From Halorubrum aidingense JCM 13560 (lineage in GTDB: Archaea; Halobacteriota; Halobacteria; Halobacteriales; Haloferacaceae): a stretch of DNA of 50,515 nucleotides. Positions 44,430 to 50,515 of the stretch are shown here, in pieces. Both the position numbers and the translations under genes were made by a program. The notes under the pieces were generated by a model, which had not been told where the DNA came from, ran no database searches, and worked only from the letters and a program-made list of their open reading frames with translations. The stretch is taken from the NCBI RefSeq assembly GCF_000336995.1, contig NZ_AOJI01000029.1, positions 54,904-105,418 on the forward strand. Direction: 5' to 3'. Each line of letters starts with the position of its first letter. Position 1 is the stretch's first letter.

Positions 44430-45557
44430 ATGGACGACTCGGACCGGTCGCGTGACGAGCCCTCGGACCCGGTAGACGACTCGGTCGCCGACGACGGGAC
44501 GGTCGATAGCGGCGACGACGGCGCCGACTCTGCGGAGTCCGACGCGGACGCCGGCTCCGGCGACGAGGGGTCGACGACCGTCGAATCCGAGGTGACCGCC
44601 GAGGTGACGCCGGAGGTCACGACCGGCGACGGCGAAGAGGACCTCGACGATATCGAGGACGACGGCGATGATGAGCCGGGCCCCGACGATATCGAGGACG
44701 ACGGCGATGATGAGCCGGGCCCCGACGATATCGAGGACGACGGCGATGATGAGCCGGGCCCCGACGATATCGAGGCCGCCGCCGGCGACGGCGGCGCGAC
44801 GGCGACCGTCGACGACGAATCGTTCGAGGGCATCGAGGGGCCGGAGACGGACGAGGAGATGCCGCTGGCGGCCCACATTGAGGAGATGATGCGACGGCTC
44901 GCGGTCGTGTTCGCCATCGGCGGACTCGCGACGCTCGTGGTCGTCACGGAGTCGACGGAGCTCATCAACTACTTCTGGAGCTACCACATCCCCGAGCCCG
45001 TAGAGAACCGACCGCGGCTGTACGGGCCCCTCGAACTCCCGCTCACGCGGCTCAAAGTCGCCGGACTCGCGGGAGTCGTCGTCGGGCTACCGGCGTTCGT
45101 CTACCAGACGTACCGGTTTATGAAACCGGGGCTGTACGAGAACGAACGGCGTTACTACCTCGCGGCGGTGCCGACGAGCCTCGTGCTCGGCGGGATCGGG
45201 ATCGCGTTCGCGCACTTCCTCGTGTTGCCGGCGATCTTCTCGTATTTCACCACCTACAGCGCCGACGCCGCGACGATCGCGTTCGGGCTCGCAGAGACGT
45301 TCAACCTGATCGTGATCATGCTGGCGTTCATGGCGATCGTCTTCCAGATCCCGCTTTTCATCATGCTCGCGATCATGATGAACCTCGTCACTCGGCAGTG
45401 GCTGGAGGCGAAGCGGCTGATCTTCTGGGGCGCGTTCCTCGGGATCGCCTTCCTGTTCAGCCCGGACCCGACGGGGATGGCGCCGATCATCGTGACGCTC
45501 ACCATGATCGTGTTGTACGAGGGGACGCTGGCGATCCTGCGCTGGACCGGGAACTAG
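44430..45557 (+). CDS. tatC: Single-domain TatC protein (TatCo type) with acidic repeat N-terminus
   Basis: 375 aa. The TatC core starts near M144 (MPLAAHIEEMMRRLAVV) and has six helices, with TYRFMKPGLYENERR as the conserved first cytoplasmic loop and FSPDPTGMAPI near the fifth helix. It corresponds to haloarchaeal TatCo, the partner of TatCt. The first 143 residues are Asp/Glu/Gly-rich and include three perfect 13-residue repeats (DDIEDDGDDEPGP). Translation from the ATG at 44859 would give a normal TatC without this tail, so the extension may be a late addition. The start at 44430 is supported only by the open frame and the promoter-like spacing in the 133-bp divergent region. Confidence 0.9.
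   Translation: MDDSDRSRDEPSDPVDDSVADDGTVDSGDDGADSAESDADAGSGDEGSTTVESEVTAEVTPEVTTGDGEEDLDDIEDDGDDEPGPDDIEDDGDDEPGPDDIEDDGDDEPGPDDIEAAAGDGGATATVDDESFEGIEGPETDEEMPLAAHIEEMMRRLAVVFAIGGLATLVVVTESTELINYFWSYHIPEPVENRPRLYGPLELPLTRLKVAGLAGVVVGLPAFVYQTYRFMKPGLYENERRYYLAAVPTSLVLGGIGIAFAHFLVLPAIFSYFTTYSADAATIAFGLAETFNLIVIMLAFMAIVFQIPLFIMLAIMMNLVTRQWLEAKRLIFWGAFLGIAFLFSPDPTGMAPIIVTLTMIVLYEGTLAILRWTGN
44646..44775 (+). repeat. 39-bp in-frame tandem repeat in tatC
   Basis: Three copies, 44646-44684, 44685-44723 and 44724-44762, plus 13 bases of a fourth. They are identical at DNA level including silent positions, which implies very recent duplication. Each encodes DDIEDDGDDEPGP. Confidence 0.95.
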
Positions 45558-45651
45558 TCGGGTCCGCGACCGTCCGCCCGCGGCGTCGCGGTCGTGAGCG
45601 AAACCTGCCCCGGTGCCGGTCGCTTATGTGCGCGCACTCGTACAGAGTGGT

Positions 45652-46347
45652 ATGAACGAGGATTCACGCGCCGACCGGCGCTCCCCCGTCGGCAAGCCCG
45701 TCGTCCGGTCGGACCCGGCCGTCACGGGCGACCGAGCCGCCGAGGCGGTCGGGTTCGACCCGAACGACCCCGAGAGCGTCGCCGAGGCCGCGGAGACCGT
45801 GGGCCGCTTCGCGGCCGGCGACGTCGGCGACGACGACAACGTGTTGATGCTCCGGGGGGCGGCGGCGTGCGCGGCCCTCGTTCGCGGGGTCGGCTCGTAT
45901 AAACAGGCGGCCGCGCGCGCCGGCGACGGCGTCTCCGTGGCGTTCATCCGGAAGTGGGCGCGGGTCCACGACCTCCCGCAGGCGATCCGCCGACAGGTCG
46001 CGAACGGGCGGATCGCGCCGAGCGCCGCGAAACATATCGCCCGACTCGGCGGCACCGACCGCTACCTCCTCGCGTGGGCGACCATCGACGGCGACCTCAC
46101 GGTCCGAGAGGTTCGATCGATCGCCTCCGCGGTCAACGACGGGAGCGACGTCGAGAGCGCGGTCCGCGAGGCGGGCGTCGACCTCGGCCACGTCGACCTC
46201 CGGCTCCCGCTCGACACCTACGTGGAACTCAGGCGACGAGCCTCGAACCGCAACGTCGAGCCCGGCGCCCTCGTGGCGGAGGCGCTCGACGATTACTTCG
46301 ACGACGGTGCCGGCGACGCCGACCCCGACTCGCGCCGGTCGGCGTAA
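45652..46347 (+). CDS. Predicted DNA-binding protein, haloarchaeal DUF7119-like
   Basis: 231 aa. The centre (about 80-150) reads like a ParB-type helix-turn-helix: YKQAAARAGDGVSVAFIRKWARVHDLP, then RQVANGRIAPSAAKHIARL, matching the part of ParB-like proteins that follows the recognition helix. The C-terminus (LDTYVELRRRASNRNVEPGALVAEALDDYF) resembles a ribbon-helix-helix tail. No ParB nuclease motif is present. I associate it with a haloarchaeal family called DUF7119, from memory. ATG at 45652 is preferred over 45613 because the GC-rich segment between is unconvincing. The last 55 bp overlap the M20 gene on the other strand. Confidence 0.75.
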   Translation: MNEDSRADRRSPVGKPVVRSDPAVTGDRAAEAVGFDPNDPESVAEAAETVGRFAAGDVGDDDNVLMLRGAAACAALVRGVGSYKQAAARAGDGVSVAFIRKWARVHDLPQAIRRQVANGRIAPSAAKHIARLGGTDRYLLAWATIDGDLTVREVRSIASAVNDGSDVESAVREAGVDLGHVDLRLPLDTYVELRRRASNRNVEPGALVAEALDDYFDDGAGDADPDSRRSA

Positions 46348-47651
46348 TCCGCTGCAAACCGGACGATCGCGTTCGCGATCGCCTCGCGTCCCTCTTTCAC
46401 CTCCTCCCACGCGATCGTCTCGTCCGGGTAGTGCGCCTCGGTGATACTTCCGGGCCCCAGAAGCACCGTCGGGATCCCCGCCGCGACGTAGTGTCTGGAG
46501 TCCGCGCCGTAGGTGGCGCCGGTCGGCTCCGCGTCCGGGACGCCGGCCTCGACGAGTCCCGCGCGAGCCGCCTCGACGATCGGCTCGTCGACGGCGATTT
46601 CGGCGGGTTCGAACTGCACCGAGAACCGCTCGAACGTCGGCGGGTGCTCGCGGAGCCACGGGTCGTCGGCGACCACCTCGTCGAGTCGCGCCCGGAACGC
46701 CGCCTCGACCTCGTCGACGGTCTCGCCGGGCGCCACGCCGATCCGGAACTCAGCGGCAAGCGTCGCCGGTACCGTCGACGCCCACGAGCCGGCGGTGACC
46801 GTTCCGCAGACGACCGGCCACGGCACCGGGAACTCGCCGTACAGGGGGTGCGTCACCGACTCGCCCCGCTCCGTTTCGAGGTCCATGAACGCCCCGCGGA
46901 TCGCCTCGAACCGCGGGAGCACGTCTTCGCCGCGCCAGGGCGTGGCCGCGTGCGCGCTCCGCCCGGTCAACTCCAGCCGCGCCATCAGCGACCCCTCGCA
47001 GGCGACGATGGGTCGGAGTTCGGTCGGCTCCGCGACGATCGCCGCGTCGCGCTCGAAGGGGTAGGGGTTCGAGAGCGCCGCGGTCGCCGCGCCGTATCCG
47101 CCGTCCTCCTCGCCCGCGACCGCCTCGACGACGACCCGGAGGCCGGCCTCGGGCAGATCGGCCGCCCCCCGTTCGACCCGTTCGCGCACGTCGAGGGCCG
47201 CACCGACGCACGCCGCGACGCCCGACTTCATGTCTGCCGCGCCTCGCGCGGTGAGGGTTTCGGTTCCCGTCCGGCCGCCCTCGCGCTCGTCTTCGGTCTC
47301 GCTCCACACCGGTTCGAAGGGGTCGCTCGACCACTCGGCGGGCTCGGCGGGCACGACGTCGATGTGTCCGTTCAAGACGATCGTGGGAGTGGAAGTGCCG
47401 CCCGAGCCGTCGGCCCCGCCCAGCGCGAGCACGCCGGCGACGCTCCGGCGCCCCGCCACGTCGGCGGCGGTGAGGTCGTCCGGGAATGACGGGTGGTCCG
47501 CGAGGCGGTCGGCGTCGGCGTCCCACGCGTACGTTTCGAAGCCGAGGTCGGCCAGCCGGTTCTCGACGAAGTCGGCGGCCGCCGCCTCTTCGCCGGCGGT
47601 CGAGGCGAACCCACAGAGGTCGGCGGCGAACGCGCGCATGTCGAAGTCCAT
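46293..47651 (-). CDS. M20-family metallopeptidase/deacylase
   Basis: 452-aa ArgE/DapE/CPG2-type zinc hydrolase. The catalytic domain contains VLNGHIDVVPAEP (first metal His and catalytic Asp), RGAADMKSG (bridging Asp), AGEEDGGYG (catalytic Glu-Glu), VAEPTELRP and, near the end, SITEAHYPDE (distal His). A dimerisation insert lies at about 215-330 (LTGRSAHAATPWRGED). The substrate is unknown: ArgE-like deacetylase, peptidase and DapE-like roles are all open. It is distinct from the carrier-operon argE copy. A hydrophobic signal is absent, so it is cytoplasmic. The 3' end overlaps the DNA-binding-like gene by 55 bp. Confidence 0.88.
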   Translation of the reverse strand: MDFDMRAFAADLCGFASTAGEEAAAADFVENRLADLGFETYAWDADADRLADHPSFPDDLTAADVAGRRSVAGVLALGGADGSGGTSTPTIVLNGHIDVVPAEPAEWSSDPFEPVWSETEDEREGGRTGTETLTARGAADMKSGVAACVGAALDVRERVERGAADLPEAGLRVVVEAVAGEEDGGYGAATAALSNPYPFERDAAIVAEPTELRPIVACEGSLMARLELTGRSAHAATPWRGEDVLPRFEAIRGAFMDLETERGESVTHPLYGEFPVPWPVVCGTVTAGSWASTVPATLAAEFRIGVAPGETVDEVEAAFRARLDEVVADDPWLREHPPTFERFSVQFEPAEIAVDEPIVEAARAGLVEAGVPDAEPTGATYGADSRHYVAAGIPTVLLGPGSITEAHYPDETIAWEEVKEGREAIANAIVRFAADYADRRESGSASPAPSSK

Positions 47652-47798
47652 ACCTGCGGCGACGGCGGGGGCTCGGAAACCGTTTCGGGTCGGGCCGGAG
47701 CGGGCTAGGGCGGGGGTGGCGGGGTCGCCGCGGTGGCCCCCTTGCTGCGGGCGGTTTCTAAACGTTTATCCGTGGTCTGCTCGTAGCCGTTCGTGTCT

Positions 47799-47872
47799 GG
47801 GCCGGTAGCTCAGTTAGGGAGAGCGTCCGGCTTTTAACCGGACGGTCGGGGGTTCGAATCCCTCCCGGCCCG
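47799..47872 (+). tRNA. tRNA-Lys (anticodon TTT)
   Basis: 74-nt tRNA. The acceptor stem GGGCCGG (47799-47805) pairs with CCGGCCC (47865-47871), with discriminator G at 47872. The D stem is GCTC/GAGC, the anticodon stem TCCGG/CCGGA with loop CTTTTAA (anticodon TTT, positions 47833-47835), and the T arm has TTCGAAT. The CCA is not encoded. A TTTATCC box about 35 bp upstream (47765-47771) is a possible promoter. Confidence 0.97.
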
Positions 47873-47910
47873 TTTTCCTGCGACCAACGGGAGCGACTTC
47901 TGTTCCGGAG

Positions 47911-48732
47911 TCACCAGTCCGCGCCGATCCACACCAGCGCGTCCCGCTGCCGGTCGAGGAGCGTTCCGAGGTGGTCGGCCTCGACGGTGGTTAACGTCGC
48001 TTCGGACTCTCGAACGAAAGTCCGGACGGGCGAGAGAGGAGTATTCTCGTCTCGTGTCCCGTGCCAGACACGGACCGGCACGTCCGGCGGTGTCGGATCG
48101 AACGACGCGCTCGCGAACGCCCGGCTCTCTCGTTCGACCGCTCTCGCGTCTCGTCTGAGGGCTTCGTGAAAATCAGCGTTCACCGCCTCGGCGACCGAGT
48201 CCGACACGGACCGGTCCGTGTACTGCGACACGATCGGGGTCGGCCCGGCGACCGAGGTTAGCGCCTTCGAGAGTCGAAACACGATGCGCAGCGCGAACGG
48301 GATCGATCCGAGCGCGGAGAGGGCGTTCTCGGCCGGGGGAACCACGGTACTGATCAGGCCGACCCGGGTCGCCCAGTCGCCGTTTGCGGCCGCGAGCGCG
48401 AAGGGACCGCCGCCGGAGAAGCCAACGAGACCGGCCCGATCGATCGCCTCCGCGTCGAGGAGTTCTGCTAGATCGTCTGGCCAGTCCCGCCACGTCCACC
48501 CCGCCGGTGGCGGCGACGAGCGCCCGTATCCCGGACGGTCGGGCACGAGGATTCGAGCTCCGATCTCAGTTGCAGGCGCCGCCAGCAGCGCCCCGAACAG
48601 TCGCGACCCCGGGGTGCCGTGATGAACGATGATCGGATGGCCGCTCGGATCACCACCGGTAGCGAACGACAGCGTTCGTCCGTCGGAGAGGGTGTACGTG
48701 TCGGTCCGGAGACGCGCAGTTGGGGCCGTCAT
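47911..48732 (-). CDS. Alpha/beta-fold hydrolase
   Basis: 273 aa. The oxyanion-hole segment HHGTPGSR (37-44) precedes the nucleophile elbow GFSGGG (S106). The acid is the Asp in HGTRDENTP (about residue 230), and the base is the His in VEADHLGTLL (about 255). Substrate cannot be predicted; esterase or haloperoxidase/dehalogenase-like fold members all look like this. ATG at 48732 is chosen because the frame upstream encodes a short Arg/Ser-rich stretch. The gene converges with the tRNA-Lys gene. Confidence 0.88.
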   Translation of the reverse strand: MTAPTARLRTDTYTLSDGRTLSFATGGDPSGHPIIVHHGTPGSRLFGALLAAPATEIGARILVPDRPGYGRSSPPPAGWTWRDWPDDLAELLDAEAIDRAGLVGFSGGGPFALAAANGDWATRVGLISTVVPPAENALSALGSIPFALRIVFRLSKALTSVAGPTPIVSQYTDRSVSDSVAEAVNADFHEALRRDARAVERESRAFASASFDPTPPDVPVRVWHGTRDENTPLSPVRTFVRESEATLTTVEADHLGTLLDRQRDALVWIGADW

Positions 48733-48872
48733 GAGAGGACCGGCTCGGACTTCTCGGGGAGAGGATAAGGAAATTGTGCTCGAACGAACACAACGGTGAC
48801 GCACTGAGGGGCCTCACGCGCGTTGAAGCCGGGGGAAAGAGAGGCGCAGGCTGCGTGCTGTAGATCGGTCGT

Positions 48873-48906
48873 CAAAAAACCGCAACAGGCCGCCGGCCGG
48901 GCCGGC
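48873..48906 (-). terminator. Hairpin and oligo-U terminator of the PGF-domain gene
   Basis: On the minus strand, a hairpin of GCCGGCC and GGCCGGC (48892-48906) is followed within about 15 nt by six Ts (plus-strand AAAAAA, 48874-48879). It lies right after the stop at 48912. Confidence 0.55.
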
Positions 48907-48911
48907 AGTGG

Positions 48912-50279
48912 TTAGTCGTTCTGTCCGCGGGCGAACACGCCGAGGCCGACGAGGACCAGCAGCAGGACCACGATGCCGCCGATGAGGCCGACCGGGAGGC
49001 CGTCATCCTCGGGCGTCGGGTCGGCCGTGCCGTCGCCATCGCCGGTCTCCAGCACGGAGATCGTCTGGGTCGTCGTGTCGGTCTCGCCGGCGTCGTTCGT
49101 GACGGTCAGCTCGACGTCGACATCGCCGGCGTCGTCGAGAGTCGTCGTGGCGGTCTCGCCGCTGAGACTCTCGCCGCCGACGGACCAGTCGTACGAGGCG
49201 ATCTCGCCGTACTCGTCCTCGGACGCGGACGCGTCGAGTTCGACGTCGTCGCCCGCGTCGACTTCGCCGGGCGCGTCGAACGCCGCGGTCGGTTCGCCGG
49301 TGGCGCTCACCGCGAAGTACGAGAAGCCGGGCGTCTCGAACTCGACCGTCGCGCCGGCGTCGGTCTCCTCGACGACGTCGGTGTCGAGGGCCTGCCACTC
49401 GCCGTCCGCGAAGCGGAAGGCGGTGAGGTCTTCGGCCGGGGCGCCGATCTCGTCGAGCCGGTCTTGCGAGACCCGCTTTCGGATCGTCGCCGCGTTGTTC
49501 GTCAGCGAATCGCCGACGGTGATCTGCGAGACGGCGGCCTCCGCGCCGGGCGCGGGACCGGTCTCGTCGGGCGCCGCGCTCAGCGTCCGGGCGTTGACCG
49601 TGCCGTCCGTCTCGAAGTCGAAGGCGACCGAGGCGACGGCGCTGTCCTCGCTGAACGTGGCCGTCGTCTGGCCGGTCTCCGAATCGAACGCGAGGTCGGC
49701 CGTCTCGTCGGACTCGACGTCGACGTCAGCCGGCGGCTCCGGCGGTTCGGCGTCGGTGTCCGGGCCGTCACCGGTGCCGGCACCGCCGCCGCCACCGCCA
49801 CCGCCGCCACCGCCGCTGGCGCCGTCGTCATCCGTGTCGTCGTCGGCTCCGCCGTCATCCGTACTGCCGTCGCCGCCGTCATCCGGTGCGTTTGCACCGG
49901 AGAGATCGAGTCGTTCGGCGGCGCCCGACTGCCACTCGATCGTGTCGGAGGCGCCGTCGGTCGTGATTTCGACTTCGTCACCGGCCTCCAGCGAGTTGTC
50001 CTCGTTGGAGACTTGGAAGTCGTAGTAGCCGTCGGCGTTCGTCTCGGTGGACGCGACTGTCTGGCCGTCGTAGACGGCTTCGACTGTCACGCCCGAGACC
50101 GCGTTACCGCTGTCGTCGACCACGTCACCGTAGACGCGGTGCGGCGGCTGTGGCGGGCTGTCTTGTGCAGCAACCGTTCCCGCGCCGAACGGGATGGCTA
50201 CCATGCTCATCGCAACGCACAGCGCGATAGCTACGATCAGTAGCCCGCGTGCGTGCGTCTGTCGCTGTTCTTGAGTCAT
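48912..50279 (-). CDS. Secreted PGF-pre-PGF domain surface protein
   Basis: 455 aa. A signal peptide (about 1-38, ending GAGTVAAQ) is followed by a carboxypeptidase-regulatory-like beta domain (about 43-115, GDVVDDSGNAVSGVTVEAVYDG), a disordered Asp/Gly linker with an 11-Gly run, a region with the PGF-pre-PGF pattern (IGAPAEDLTAFRFADGEWQ, then FETPGFSYFAVSA), a PKD-like domain (about 330-415, with ELDASASEDEYGEIASYDWS), and a single C-terminal membrane helix (LPVGLIGGIVVLLLVLVGLG) ending in a short tail. It is a cell-surface protein of unknown binding partner. ATG at 50279 is favoured over a GTG four codons upstream. Confidence 0.88.
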   Translation of the reverse strand: MTQEQRQTHARGLLIVAIALCVAMSMVAIPFGAGTVAAQDSPPQPPHRVYGDVVDDSGNAVSGVTVEAVYDGQTVASTETNADGYYDFQVSNEDNSLEAGDEVEITTDGASDTIEWQSGAAERLDLSGANAPDDGGDGSTDDGGADDDTDDDGASGGGGGGGGGGGAGTGDGPDTDAEPPEPPADVDVESDETADLAFDSETGQTTATFSEDSAVASVAFDFETDGTVNARTLSAAPDETGPAPGAEAAVSQITVGDSLTNNAATIRKRVSQDRLDEIGAPAEDLTAFRFADGEWQALDTDVVEETDAGATVEFETPGFSYFAVSATGEPTAAFDAPGEVDAGDDVELDASASEDEYGEIASYDWSVGGESLSGETATTTLDDAGDVDVELTVTNDAGETDTTTQTISVLETGDGDGTADPTPEDDGLPVGLIGGIVVLLLVLVGLGVFARGQND

Positions 50280-50354
50280 CGTGTCTGTCACCGTTCTTTC
50301 ATGTGCTGTGAATCGATGGCGTGTTTTCGTTCGTGGTGTCGTGGTCGCGTGACC

Positions 50355-50394
50355 GACCGCCCCGCGGTGTTACCCCCGTAACCCGGGGGCGGTC
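50355..50394 (-). terminator. Strong hairpin between two surface-protein genes
   Basis: GACCGCCCC (50355-50363) pairs with GGGGCGGTC (50386-50394), with an inner stem GTTAC (50369-50373) and GTAAC (50378-50382) around a CCCC loop. It lies 22 bp beyond the stop of the truncated gene at 50417-50515 (read leftward). With no U-tract it may be a processing or stability element rather than a terminator, or part of the leader of the downstream gene. Confidence 0.45.
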
Positions 50395-50416
50395 AGCTGT
50401 GAACAGAACGTCTCTG

Positions 50417-50515
50417 CTATCCTGACGTTTCATCAGCGAGGGCGAAGTCGACGGTAGTCGTCGCGTCGACGGTAACCTCGTTGTTGTTGTTAGTATCAGC
50501 GACGTAGCCGTCAGC
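50417..50515 (-). CDS. Truncated surface protein C-terminus
   Basis: The window edge cuts a minus-strand frame of which the last 32 residues are visible: ADGYVADTNNNN, then EVTVDATTTVDFALADETSG and stop (50417-50419). The ADGYV... with alternating Thr/Val and the ending VDFALA resembles the last strands of a carboxypeptidase-regulatory-like (Ig-like) domain, a common end of haloarchaeal secreted proteins. The type of the full protein cannot be told. It is on the same strand as the PGF-domain gene, which follows after 137 bp and carries the same kind of domain at its N-terminus. Confidence 0.6.
   Translation of the reverse strand, partial: ADGYVADTNNNNEVTVDATTTVDFALADETSG

Noticed and set aside
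48805..48850. Third copy of the intergenic repeat family
   Set aside because: Only a GCGTGAGGC-like word is shared on the minus strand; no hairpins, TATA pairs or conserved blocks.

Overview
The window is chromosomal DNA from a haloarchaeon, most likely Halorubrum or a close relative. The evidence is high G+C with strong G/C bias at third codon positions, very acidic proteins, haloarchaeal promoters with TTTATA-like boxes and many apparently leaderless genes, and archaeal marker genes (TBP, RadA, an Orc1/Cdc6 protein, tRNA G10 methyltransferase, a double-length TatC). No transposase, integrase, phage gene or CRISPR array was seen. The genes are mostly core chromosomal ones.

Layout. Positions 1-5533 hold a truncated gene, a class I ribonucleotide reductase pair (nrdA-nrdB, minus strand), a membrane protein and a lipoprotein. 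Positions 5696-13965 hold uvrB, hisG, a GIY-YIG nuclease, a tiny zinc-ribbon protein, larB, a minimal histone-fold protein, rpiA, an orc1/cdc6 gene and the tRNA guanine-10 methyltransferase. Positions 14052-19827 hold tbp, an XPD-like Fe-S helicase, an ACT-domain protein, radA and small membrane proteins. Positions 20306-23595 hold a possible leader peptide, an ammonium transporter fused to its own P-II domain, and hemL. Positions 24365-33797 are a complete arginine block (argG-argH, then the carrier-protein pathway argW-argX-argC-argB-argD-argE, then argF), largely joined by 4-bp ATGA overlaps. Positions 33813-38564 hold a small membrane protein, larE, a MutS5-like gene and an MgtE-type transporter. 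Positions 38970-47651 hold uvrA, the two divergent tatC genes, a DNA-binding-like protein and an M20 peptidase. The end holds tRNA-Lys(TTT), an alpha/beta hydrolase, and two surface-protein genes, the last one cut by the window edge.

How the genes fit together. DNA maintenance is strongly represented (uvrA, uvrB, XPD-like helicase, radA, MutS5-like, orc1/cdc6, RNR). Arginine is made from glutamate on the ArgW carrier and finished by ArgF, ArgG and ArgH. LarB and LarE point to nickel-pincer cofactor synthesis. The two TatC proteins form the core of the haloarchaeal Tat export system.

The most unusual items are: (a) a two-copy intergenic repeat family (23640-23964 and 38667-38908) with face-to-face TATA-like boxes and hairpins that keep their pairing although their sequences differ, suggesting a structured RNA or a non-autonomous repeat; (b) the AmtB-P-II fusion, whose P-II domain lacks both T-loop tyrosines; (c) an ArgW carrier that has lost all four zinc-ligand cysteines; (d) an RNR small subunit with the class Ic signature; (e) a cysteine-rich insertion in HemL.
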